A stretch of DNA of 64,000 nt from Bacillus_BA songklensis (GTDB lineage: Bacteria > Bacillota > Bacilli > Bacillales > Bacillaceae_H): the NCBI RefSeq assembly GCF_042649685.1, contig NZ_JBHRZT010000020.1, positions 496,001 to 560,000 of the forward strand, given 5' to 3'. Positions within the stretch are counted from its first letter, which is position 1, and each line of letters opens with the position of its first letter. Below the pieces are notes generated by a model. That model was not told the DNA's origin and did not search any database. It saw nothing but the letters and a program-made list of their open reading frames with translations. Positions 33,046 through 40,558 of the stretch are shown here, piece by piece. Both the position numbers and the translations under genes were made by a program.

Positions 33046-33720
33046 ATGGTGAAAGTTAGACAGGATGCCTGGTCTCATGATGACGATTTACTATTGGCCG
33101 AAACCGTTTTACAATATATTCGCGAAGGCAGCACACAACTTGCAGCCTTTGACGAAGTGGGTGATAAATTAAACCGAACCTCGGCTGCATGCGGGTTTCG
33201 CTGGAATGCTGAAGTGAGAAAAAGATACGAAGAAGCAATCGCGCTTGCGAAGAAACAAAGAAAAGAAAGAAAACGTGCCCTCGAACACGCAAAGAAAAAT
33301 GTTAAAAATGTTTCACCCCCATCAGCAGTCTTATCACTATCAGCGGCAGCCGATTCTTCTAAAGACCACGCAATCGAAGAATATGCGACGGAATTAATAG
33401 CACCGCTGAATAATATGAGCTTAAATGATGTCATTCAATTTTTATGTAAAATACGATCCGAGCAATCACAATCGAATATATTGGCAAAAGAAAATGAAAC
33501 ATTGCGCAAGGAAAATGAACAGCTCGCCCTTGAAAATAAGCAATTGGAAACAAAGCTGGAACAACTACAAAAACAGCAGGTTATCATTCAAGAAGACTAC
33601 CAAACACTGCTGCAAATCATGAATCGCGCACAACAAATGATGCTGTTTGAAGAAAGGGAAGATATTGCCCCGCCCTTCCTTCAAGAAGACCAAACGGATA
33701 CTCCTCCACTTCTTAACTAA
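33046..33720 (+). CDS. RsfA-family prespore-type transcriptional regulator
   Basis: A 224-residue protein with a Myb/SANT-like DNA-binding domain at about 5-60 (VRQDAWSHDDDLLLAETVL, CGFRWNAEVRKRYE), a basic stretch (KKQRKERKRALEHAKK), and a coiled coil at about 145-195 (LAKENETLRKENEQLALENK shown in part). This is the RsfA/GerR family, regulators of forespore or mother-cell genes in sporulation. Which B. subtilis member it equals is unclear, so no symbol is given. GGGAG precedes the ATG. Family C repeats lie on both sides. Confidence 0.85.
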   Translation: MVKVRQDAWSHDDDLLLAETVLQYIREGSTQLAAFDEVGDKLNRTSAACGFRWNAEVRKRYEEAIALAKKQRKERKRALEHAKKNVKNVSPPSAVLSLSAAADSSKDHAIEEYATELIAPLNNMSLNDVIQFLCKIRSEQSQSNILAKENETLRKENEQLALENKQLETKLEQLQKQQVIIQEDYQTLLQIMNRAQQMMLFEEREDIAPPFLQEDQTDTPPLLN

Positions 33721-33726
33721 AAAGCT

Positions 33727-33774
33727 GAGGATGACTCAAAAGGTATAAAAAGACATACCTATTAAGTCATCCTC
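33727..33774 (+). terminator. Terminator of the rsfA-type gene
   Basis: GAGGATGACT (33727-33736) pairs with AGTCATCCTC (33765-33774); inside, AGGTAT pairs with ATACCT. A short CTT tract follows. Confidence 0.7.
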
Positions 33775-33833
33775 CTTAAGTTCTTAACATCATCTATCAC
33801 TTTTTATCCTATGTATGTTTTTCAGTTCTTGCA

Positions 33834-33895
33834 TCCTGAATAGGCTAGAAAGGTTCTCGTATAGGCCTTCGACAAGAGCCCGGAAGGGAAATTGG
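33834..33895 (+). repeat. Family C repeat, downstream copy
   Basis: TCCTGAATAGGCTAGAAAGG, then TTCTCGTATAGGCCTTCGAC and GGGAAATTGG match the copy at 32890-32948 over about 58 bases. The two are direct repeats around the rsfA-type gene. Confidence 0.6.
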
Positions 33896-33910
33896 CGAAG
33901 GCTTATGCGT

Positions 33911-33953
33911 AAACAATGGACCATGGATGTTTTTCATCCATGGTCCATTGTTT
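33911..33953. terminator. Bidirectional hairpin terminator between the rsfA-type gene and tcdA
   Basis: AAACAATGGACCATGGATG (33911-33929) and its exact complement (33935-33953) form a perfect 19-bp stem with a T5 loop. It follows the tcdA stop on the minus strand. The flanking TTTATGTGGATTTATAT recurs elsewhere in the window. Confidence 0.7.
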
Positions 33954-33961
33954 ATGTGGAT

Positions 33962-34729
33962 TTATATATCTTGACCGACACGGTAAATTTCAATATCTTT
34001 TAACAGCTCTGTAATAACATGCCCTGCCATGATTAATCCGGCCACGGAAGGAACAAAAGCGTTAGAAGACGGCGGCATTTTCGCTTTGCGAATCTCTGCC
34101 TGGTCATTCCCAACTACTTTACGTACTTCTTCACGAATAACAATGGGACTTTCATCCGAAAATACGACTGGAATTCCTTTACGAATTCCTTCTTTGCGTA
34201 AACGTGTACGGATAACTTTGGCGATTGGATCCGTATGTGTTTTGGAAATATCCGCGATACGGAAACGGGTCGGATCCATTTTATTAGCGGCTCCCATACT
34301 TGAAATGATTGGGATTTTACGTTTTAAACATTCTTTCATCAAATGAATTTTATAAGAAATGGTATCCGAAGCATCAACGACATAATCAAGATTGTAACTG
34401 AAAAATTCTTCATATGTTTCTTCTGTATAAAACATTTTTAGTGCGATGACTTCACAATCTGGATTGATATCTGCTACACGTTCTTTCATTAGATCAACTT
34501 TAGGACGGCCGACTGTTGACAATAAGGCATGAATCTGGCGGTTTACGTTTGTAATATCCACATCATCTTTATCGACTAACACGAGACGGCCTACACCGGA
34601 ACGGGCGAGTGCTTCCACTGAAAACGAACCAACTCCTCCAATACCAAGAACAGCCACTGTACTTCCTTTTAGCTTATCTAAACCTTCTTTTCCTATCGCA
34701 AGCTCGTTGCGCGAAAATTGATGTAACAT
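33962..34729 (-). CDS. tcdA: tRNA threonylcarbamoyladenosine dehydratase (TcdA/YrvM)
   Basis: A 255-residue E1-like (ThiF/MoeB superfamily) enzyme that cyclises t6A37 of tRNA to ct6A in an ATP-dependent reaction. Nucleotide motif GIGGVGS at 29-35, ITNVNRQIHA with the conserved Arg, and VDASDTISYK. ATG 34729 starts MLHQFSRNELAIG, matching homologues; GGAG lies 10 bases before. The gene is next to the 6S RNA gene and aspS. Confidence 0.92.
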   Translation of the reverse strand: MLHQFSRNELAIGKEGLDKLKGSTVAVLGIGGVGSFSVEALARSGVGRLVLVDKDDVDITNVNRQIHALLSTVGRPKVDLMKERVADINPDCEVIALKMFYTEETYEEFFSYNLDYVVDASDTISYKIHLMKECLKRKIPIISSMGAANKMDPTRFRIADISKTHTDPIAKVIRTRLRKEGIRKGIPVVFSDESPIVIREEVRKVVGNDQAEIRKAKMPPSSNAFVPSVAGLIMAGHVITELLKDIEIYRVGQDI

Positions 34730-34853
34730 CTGTTTCACACTCCGTTATTTTTCTCATTCTTCCATAGTATTTGTTCAGAATTTGACTATATCACACTTTT
34801 TATTTAATTCAACTAATTCTATTGGTTTTAGATGTTTTTTAAGAGCATATGAA

Positions 34854-34882
34854 AACCCTATGCAGATATACTGCATAGGGTT
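34854..34882 (-). terminator. Terminator of the 6S RNA gene
   Basis: AACCCTATGCAG (34854-34865) and CTGCATAGGGTT (34871-34882) make a perfect 12-bp stem, with TTTTC after it on the minus strand. It is about 15 bases past the mature 6S RNA end. Confidence 0.75.
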
Positions 34883-34896
34883 GAATATACAAATAA

Positions 34897-35085
34897 AGAA
34901 AAGTCCCAATCGTGCCGTCTTCAGATGCCTTCGTTTTGAACCCGCTCACAGCAGGTGGGTGCTCTATTTCAATGGTTGTAAGTCCTTGATCCAAAGGCAT
35001 TTACGCTCATTGAAAACTCCGAGCTCCCTTATAACTTATTGTTCGGTCAAAACAATAGGTTATAAGACGAACACATCAGGACTTC
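34897..35085 (-). ncRNA. bsrA: 6S RNA (6S-1/BsrA type)
   Basis: On the minus strand the RNA starts near AAGTCCTGATGTGTTCG and ends near ATTGGGACTTTTC, so the ends pair (AAGTCC with GGGACTT). Internal stretches such as GGAGTTTTCAATGAGCG and CACCCACCTGCTGTGAGCGG agree with the B. subtilis 6S-1 RNA as I recall it, and the gene lies between aspS and yrvM/tcdA, the known position. 6S RNA mimics an open promoter and binds SigA-RNA polymerase in stationary phase. Exact ends are approximate. With its promoter and terminator it explains most of the 418-base gap. Confidence 0.88.
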
Positions 35086-35100
35086 TTGTTTCTTGACAGT

Positions 35101-35129
35101 ATCTTATCATAGAATAAATTCCTTTTCAA
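35101..35129 (-). promoter_or_regulatory. SigA promoter of the 6S RNA gene
   Basis: Minus-strand TTGAAA (35124-35129), a 17-base spacer and TAAGAT (35101-35106), placed just upstream of the RNA start. It lies 19 bases past the aspS stop. Confidence 0.75.
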
Positions 35130-35147
35130 GCAAGCAAAAAGTATAAT

Positions 35148-36923
35148 TTATTCACTTTTTTTAACACGGGTCTCCAAATGCAGTTCCGCTAATTGTGCCG
35201 CACTAACTTCTCCCGGAGCTTCTGTGAGTAAACAGCTTGCACTTGCTGTTTTCGGGAATGCGATTGTGTCACGCAGATTTGTGCGCCCCGCCAGCAGCAT
35301 CACTAAACGGTCAAGACCCAGGGCAATACCGCCGTGAGGAGGTGTTCCGTATTCAAATGCTTCAAGCAAGAACCCGAATTGTTCGTAGGCCTGTTCAAGC
35401 GTAAAGCCTAATACCTGGAACATTTTTTCTTGAATGTCTCGCTCGTAAATACGCAACGAACCGCCGCCAAGCTCATAGCCGTTCAACACTAAGTCGTATG
35501 CTTGTGCACGCACTTTTCCTGGATCTGTATCTAAATATTCAAGATCCTGACGAACCGGCATTGTAAACGGATGATGCGCCGCATAATAGCGGCCTTCCTC
35601 TTCATCATACTCAAGAAGCGGCCAGTCTGTTATCCACAAGAAGTTGAATTTTGCTTCATCAATTAGGCCTAAATCTTTTCCAAGCTTCAGGCGCAATGCC
35701 CCCAATGAATCTGCCACTACACTCTTCTTATCGGCGACAAACAGCAGCAAATCGCCAGTAGAAGCTTCTAACGCTTCAATGAATTGTTTTTGCTCTTCTT
35801 CGTTGAAGAATTTTGCAATCGGGCCTTTTAGGCCGTCTTCTTCCACCTTCAACCATGCTAAACCTTTAGCGCCGTAAACAGCTGCATATTCTTGTAAGCC
35901 ATCGATGTCCTTACGTGAATAGTTAGCAGCCGCTCCCTTAACATTAATCGCTTTTACTTGTCCGCCGTTTTGAACCGCACCGCTGAATACTTTGAAGCCG
36001 CAGTCTTTGACGAACTCTGATAGATCGACTAACTCCATCTCAAATCGGGTATCCGGCTTGTCCGAACCGTAACGGCTCATCGCTTCATCATAAGCCATAC
36101 GAGGGAATGGAGCAGGAACGTCGATTCCTTTTACATCTTTCATGACTTTGACCATCATGTTTTCTGCCAACTCAATAATTTCATCTTGAGTGAGGAAAGA
36201 TGTCTCAATATCTACTTGCGTGAACTCCGGCTGACGGTCTGCACGCAAATCTTCATCACGGAAACAGCGTGCAATTTGGTAATAGCGCTCGAAACCAGAC
36301 ACCATTAATAACTGCTTGAAAATTTGCGGTGATTGCGGCAGCGCGTAAAACTCTCCCGGGTGAACGCGGCTTGGTACTAAGTAGTCGCGTGCTCCTTCCG
36401 GTGTGCTCTTCGTTAAAATTGGCGTTTCGACATCTAAGAAACCATTATCATCTAAATAATTACGGATGGTTTTTGTCAGATCACTGCGCATCTTCATTGT
36501 TTCAAACATCACTGGACGGCGCAAATCCAAGTAACGGTATTTTAAACGTACATCTTCCGCTACATCTGCTTTATTTTCAATCATGAACGGAGGAGTTTTT
36601 GCTTTATTTAAAATAACGATTTCCTCCGCCTGTACTTCGATTCTTCCCGTTTTTAAGTTGGCATTCACGGTTCCTTCTTCACGTGCAATCACTTTTCCTT
36701 CGATATGAAGCACGAATTCGTTACGTACGTTTTCAGCTATCTTTAATGCTTCAGCCGATACGTCCGGATTGAAGACGACTTGGACGATCCCTGTACGATC
36801 GCGAAGGTCAATGAAGATAAGACCTCCTAAGTCACGGCGCTTTTGCACCCATCCTTTTAGTTTTATCGATTCACCAATCGCTTTTTCCGTTATTTCACCA
36901 CAGTAATATGTTCTTCCCTGCAT
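35148..36923 (-). CDS. aspS: Aspartyl-tRNA synthetase, bacterial type
   Basis: A 591-residue class II synthetase: N-terminal anticodon-binding OB fold (KLKGWVQKRRDLGG), catalytic domain with YQIARCFRDEDLRADRQPEF (motif 2), the bacterial GAD insertion in the middle, and GIALGLDRLVMLLAG (motif 3). It is 14 bases after hisS and shares its T-box-controlled transcript. Confidence 0.96.
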   Translation of the reverse strand: MQGRTYYCGEITEKAIGESIKLKGWVQKRRDLGGLIFIDLRDRTGIVQVVFNPDVSAEALKIAENVRNEFVLHIEGKVIAREEGTVNANLKTGRIEVQAEEIVILNKAKTPPFMIENKADVAEDVRLKYRYLDLRRPVMFETMKMRSDLTKTIRNYLDDNGFLDVETPILTKSTPEGARDYLVPSRVHPGEFYALPQSPQIFKQLLMVSGFERYYQIARCFRDEDLRADRQPEFTQVDIETSFLTQDEIIELAENMMVKVMKDVKGIDVPAPFPRMAYDEAMSRYGSDKPDTRFEMELVDLSEFVKDCGFKVFSGAVQNGGQVKAINVKGAAANYSRKDIDGLQEYAAVYGAKGLAWLKVEEDGLKGPIAKFFNEEEQKQFIEALEASTGDLLLFVADKKSVVADSLGALRLKLGKDLGLIDEAKFNFLWITDWPLLEYDEEEGRYYAAHHPFTMPVRQDLEYLDTDPGKVRAQAYDLVLNGYELGGGSLRIYERDIQEKMFQVLGFTLEQAYEQFGFLLEAFEYGTPPHGGIALGLDRLVMLLAGRTNLRDTIAFPKTASASCLLTEAPGEVSAAQLAELHLETRVKKSE

Positions 36924-36937
36924 GATGTTATCCCCCT

Positions 36938-38206
36938 TTAGCGTACTTCCTTTAAATGGGCAACAAGTTCTGTAATTGCCACTTCGTGCTGTTCCCCTGT
37001 TGCCATATTTTTTACATTAACTACTTTCTTATCTAATTCATCCTCGCCTAACACGATGACAAATTTAGCCTGAAGACGGTCTGCTGATTTGAATTGCGCT
37101 TTTATTTTTTTATCTTGATAATCTTTTTCTGTGATGAAACCAGCCATACGGAGATCATTCACAATGGAAACGGAATAATCTTTTGCTGCTTCTCCCAGTG
37201 CCACCACATAGCAATCAATGCTCTCTTCAATCGGCAGGGTAACGTTTTCTGCCTCTAATGCTGCCAGCAAACGCTCAATACTCAGAGCAAAGCCGATACC
37301 AGGCGTTTCCGGGCCGCCGATATCTTGGACAAGACCGTTGTATCGCCCGCCGCCGCAAAGAGTCGTAATCGAACCGAACCCTTCTGCTTCACTCATAATT
37401 TCAAACGCCGTGTGGTTGTAATAATCCAAGCCGCGGACCAGATTCGGATCCACAACAAACTCGATATGTAAATTCGTTAAATATTGCTGCACCTTCTCAA
37501 AATACACTTTTGAGTAATCATTTAAGTAGTCCATAATCGACGGTGCCGTTTTCATTAGTTCATGATCGCGGTCTTTTTTACAATCAAGAATGCGAAGCGG
37601 ATTTTTTTCTAACCGGCTTTGGCAATCAGAACAAAATTCTCCGATTCTTGGCGAGAAATGATTGATTAAAGCCTCACGGTGTGCCTGACGGCTTTCCGCA
37701 TCACCCAAGCTGTTAATGACAAGGCGCAGCTTCTTCAATCCTACTGATTGATAAAATTGCATAGCGAGTGCCATTACTTCTGCATCGATTGCTGGATCAT
37801 TGCTCCCTAATGCCTCCACTCCAAATTGAACAAACTGGCGGAATCGTCCTGCTTGGGGACGTTCATAGCGGAACATAGGGCCAATATAAAACAGCTTCGT
37901 TGGTTGATTCGGATTTCCAAACATTTTATGTTCCACAAACGAACGTACAACCGCCGCTGTACCCTCTGGGCGAAGAGTGATGCTTCGGCCGCCCCGGTCT
38001 TCAAATGTATACATTTCTTTTTGAACAATATCCGTTGTATCCCCTACACCACGTTGGAATAATTCAGTATGCTCAAACATCGGGGTGCGGATTTCTTTAT
38101 AATTGAACATGCGGCAAATGGTTCTCGCCTGCTGCTCCACATATTGCCACAGTTCCACAGTACCTGGGAGAATATCTTGTGTACCTCTTGGAATTTGAAT
38201 TGACAT
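36938..38206 (-). CDS. hisS: Histidyl-tRNA synthetase
   Basis: A 422-residue class II synthetase. It begins IQIPRGTQDILPG; motif 2 MFRYERPQAGRFRQF, histidine loops LVRGLDYYNHTAFE and CGGGRYNGLV, motif 3 GIGFALSIERLL, and a C-terminal anticodon-binding domain. TAGGAGGCACCAACGTTT precedes the ATG. The T-box upstream controls it and aspS. Confidence 0.96.
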   Translation of the reverse strand: MSIQIPRGTQDILPGTVELWQYVEQQARTICRMFNYKEIRTPMFEHTELFQRGVGDTTDIVQKEMYTFEDRGGRSITLRPEGTAAVVRSFVEHKMFGNPNQPTKLFYIGPMFRYERPQAGRFRQFVQFGVEALGSNDPAIDAEVMALAMQFYQSVGLKKLRLVINSLGDAESRQAHREALINHFSPRIGEFCSDCQSRLEKNPLRILDCKKDRDHELMKTAPSIMDYLNDYSKVYFEKVQQYLTNLHIEFVVDPNLVRGLDYYNHTAFEIMSEAEGFGSITTLCGGGRYNGLVQDIGGPETPGIGFALSIERLLAALEAENVTLPIEESIDCYVVALGEAAKDYSVSIVNDLRMAGFITEKDYQDKKIKAQFKSADRLQAKFVIVLGEDELDKKVVNVKNMATGEQHEVAITELVAHLKEVR

Positions 38207-38263
38207 AAACGTTGGTGCCTCCTAATTTCTTTTTTCTTAACACTCTCTTATGGCCTAAAAATA

Positions 38264-38560
38264 AAAAAACTCCCATCCCTACAAATATACTTGTAGGGAC
38301 GAGAGTTATACTTTCTCGTGGTACCACCCTAATTGAAGCAAAATTGCTCCCACTTAAATCGTTAACGCCTGAATACGTTCAACTCCTACTAAGAACATCC
38401 TTTTCAGAGAGAAACCTCGAGAGTGTTCGTTCGTTAAGTCATCATGCAGAAATGCTTTCAGCCTTAGGCATTTCCTCTCTTTTTCATGTGTACTCTTAAC
38501 TACTTTTCTCCGTCCATGGTTTTTTACGGGTCATTATTCTTATGTAGATTTATAGCAATT
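38264..38560 (-). promoter_or_regulatory. T-box leader of hisS-aspS
   Basis: T-box AGGGTGGTACCACG at 38317-38330 (minus strand), followed by a terminator with two 9-base arms (CTCCCATCCC... and GGGACGAGAG) and a T7 run near 38264-38308. Upstream is stem I with GGCTGAAAGCATTTC. The likely specifier is CAC (His) at 38423-38425, in GAACACTC. The leader and its promoter fill the 408-base gap. Confidence 0.92.
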
Positions 38561-38567
38561 GTCTACT

Positions 38568-38596
38568 ATATTACGAATGAAATTCGGAATTGTCAA
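38568..38596 (-). promoter_or_regulatory. SigA promoter of the hisS T-box transcript
   Basis: Minus-strand TTGACA (38591-38596), 17-base spacer, TAATAT (38568-38573). The -35 begins 18 bases past the stop of the small gene at 38615-38791. Confidence 0.85.
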
Positions 38597-38614
38597 GAAC
38601 CTTTCTGCGTTTAA

Positions 38615-38791
38615 TTAAGAACGGGATAAATTCTTTTTCAACGTCTTGACATCGCGCAATGTCAAACCGAATTCCGATGCCAATTCAACGGAAGAGGAAC
38701 TGGATTCCTGTTGAATGAAATCGTGAAAATTGACTCCAAATAACTGATTGCGGTGGGTAAATGTTTGTTCTCCTTTATCACTGAATTTCAT
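38615..38791 (-). CDS. Small helical protein upstream of hisS (YrzK position)
   Basis: A 58-residue frame, ATG to TAA: it starts MKFSDKGEQTFTHRNQ and ends TLRDVKTLKKNLSRS. The ribosome site AAGAAGGG lies 6 bases before the ATG. The C-terminal half (ASEFGLTLRDVKTLKK) looks like a small helix-turn-helix segment, similar to a sigma-factor-like region. B. subtilis has a small gene, yrzK, in this place, but I cannot confirm homology. It lies 135 bases from the divergent amidase gene. Confidence 0.6.
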   Translation of the reverse strand: MKFSDKGEQTFTHRNQLFGVNFHDFIQQESSSSSVELASEFGLTLRDVKTLKKNLSRS

Positions 38792-38926
38792 GCAATTCCC
38801 TTCTTTCCTGCGGTATGATAGTTAGCCTTACAACATATCTTTTCCATTTTTCCATTTGAACTTACAGGATTTTTCGATATTATCAAGAATTATTACCTTA
38901 CAAATACAGGAAAAGGAGTTACGGTA

Positions 38927-39838
38927 GTGATAGTGAAATATGTGAAACTTCCACTTTATTTTCTGCTCGGAATCACCCTCTTCTTTTTAGTTTTTCAGCC
39001 TCAGACGAATGCACAAAGCGAATTCGTTTCCGTTCAAGCCAATGTACTGAACGTACGAAGCGGCCCTGGTACCTCACATGAGATTGTGGATAAAGTCAAA
39101 GAAGGCACAATTTTATCCGTAGTTGAAAAGTTTGATCGCTGGTACCATGTCCAATTAACAAATGGAAGGACCGGATGGGTGGCAAAGCAGTACGTTGATT
39201 CACTCCCGGATATTCCACCCTCCCCCATCACACAGCCATACATTGCCTTTGCCTCTGCTTCCAAGCTTCAGGACCTATACGGGATTTCGCTGGCGACTTT
39301 GCAAGATAAAACGATTGTCATTGATGCCGGTCACGGGGGACGCGATAAAGGAGCAGTCGGCACATCCGGTACGTATGAAAAAGACCTGACACTTATCACT
39401 TCCAAGTTACTCCAAAAAAGATTGTCAACACTAGGGGCTCACGTCGTCATGACTAGAACGAATGATCAGTACATCTCCCTTGAGCAGCGGGTGGCACTCG
39501 CCAACAAAAAAAAAGCGGATGCCTTCATCAGCATCCACTATAACAGTTCCAAAGACGACAAGCTCCATGGCATTATCACTTATTATGATCGGCATCAGTC
39601 GTTAGCGGAAAGCATTCATAAAGAGCTCATTTCCCTTACAACTTTTGATAACAAAGAAGTGCGTCACGGTGATTATCATGTATTAAGAGAAAATTCGCAG
39701 CCATCCGTCTTACTGGAGCTTGGCTTTTTGAGTAATGCCCATGAAGAAACACAAATGCAAACAGGGCAGTTTCAATACAATGTCGTAACAGCTATCGTCA
39801 AAGGATTGGCCCGCTACTTTGATGAGCAGAACACATAA
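38927..39838 (+). CDS. Secreted N-acetylmuramoyl-L-alanine amidase with SH3 domain (YrvJ/LytH type)
   Basis: A 303-residue exported wall hydrolase. Signal peptide or anchor at 1-29, one bacterial SH3 domain at about 34-92 (VLNVRSGPGTSHEIV, GRTGWVAKQYV), and an Amidase_3 domain from about 128. Zinc ligands are His136 (IDAGHGG), Glu151 and His204 (SIHYN), with catalytic Glu in LLELGFLSN. All are present. B. subtilis YrvJ at this locus is longer with several SH3 domains. Start GTG with AGGAG 8 bases upstream. Confidence 0.9.
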   Translation: MIVKYVKLPLYFLLGITLFFLVFQPQTNAQSEFVSVQANVLNVRSGPGTSHEIVDKVKEGTILSVVEKFDRWYHVQLTNGRTGWVAKQYVDSLPDIPPSPITQPYIAFASASKLQDLYGISLATLQDKTIVIDAGHGGRDKGAVGTSGTYEKDLTLITSKLLQKRLSTLGAHVVMTRTNDQYISLEQRVALANKKKADAFISIHYNSSKDDKLHGIITYYDRHQSLAESIHKELISLTTFDNKEVRHGDYHVLRENSQPSVLLELGFLSNAHEETQMQTGQFQYNVVTAIVKGLARYFDEQNT

Positions 39839-39995
39839 AAATAGGATGGTTGATATCTTGTTGAATTTTCAAACCATTCTTTTTAAGAAAAGCACAAGCG
39901 GCTCGCCCGGAGTCGAAACAAGCCGGATAAATTCAAAACACATTTTATCCTTTCTCATACCGTAAAAAAATATATTCATTATGCTTTCCTAATCT

Positions 39996-40054
39996 AAAAA
40001 GGACCTTTTTCACCAAACTTTGTTTTATCCTCAGTTTAGGTGAAAGGCCCTTTT
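39996..40054 (+). terminator. Terminator of the amidase gene
   Basis: AAAAAGGACCTTTTTCACC pairs with GGTGAAAGGCCCTTTT across a 24-base loop, ending in TTTTC. The 158 bases before it hold a decayed family A-like fragment (AAGAAAAGCACAAGCGGCTC near 39885) and nothing else. Confidence 0.65.
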
Positions 40055-40064
40055 CAAGAGAAAG

Positions 40065-40092
40065 AAAAAAGGCCGCTTTTTTCGGCCTTTTT
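40065..40092 (-). terminator. Terminator of relA-dtd
   Basis: AAAAAAGGCCG (40065-40075) and CGGCCTTTTT (40083-40092); minus-strand T6 tail. It lies 10 bases past the dtd stop. Confidence 0.8.
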
Positions 40093-40102
40093 CCCTTCTC
40101 TT

Positions 40103-40543
40103 TTATTTACTTTCTATAATTAACGTAACCGGTCCATCATTCGTAAACTCTACATCCATCATGGCACCGAAAATACCTGTTTCAACTTTTAAACCTTTTT
40201 TGGTCAGATCCTCATTAAAGTGCTTATACATTTCATTGGCATAGTCAGGTTTGGCGGCTTCCATGAAGTTCGGTCTTCTTCCTTTACGGCAATCCCCGTA
40301 AAGGGTGAATTGTGATACAGACAACACTTCCCCGCCGATGTCAAGCAGTGACCAATTCATTTTCCCGGATTCGTCTTCAAAAATACGTAAGTTAGCGACC
40401 TTGTCCGCTAAGTAAGCTGCATCTTCTACTGTATCTGAATGAGTCACACCAACTAATAGCATCACACCACGCTCAATGGCACCGACCGTTTTTCCTTCTA
40501 CGATTACTTTTGCATTTTTTGCTCGCTGAACAACTACACGCAT
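40103..40543 (-). CDS. dtd: D-aminoacyl-tRNA deacylase
   Basis: A 146-residue enzyme that removes D-amino acids from mischarged tRNA. It starts MRVVVQRAKNAKVIVEG; the SQFTLYGD and NDGPVTLIIE motifs (the Gly-cisPro site) are present. It starts 15 bases after relA and ends at a strong terminator, the usual relA-dtd order. Confidence 0.95.
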   Translation of the reverse strand: MRVVVQRAKNAKVIVEGKTVGAIERGVMLLVGVTHSDTVEDAAYLADKVANLRIFEDESGKMNWSLLDIGGEVLSVSQFTLYGDCRKGRRPNFMEAAKPDYANEMYKHFNEDLTKKGLKVETGIFGAMMDVEFTNDGPVTLIIESK

Positions 40544-40558
40544 AATGAAAATTCCTTT

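Noticed and set aside
32890..33897. Insertion sequence or transposon around the rsfA-type gene
   Set aside because: Direct repeats are present, but there is no transposase and no terminal inverted repeats; recorded only as repeats.
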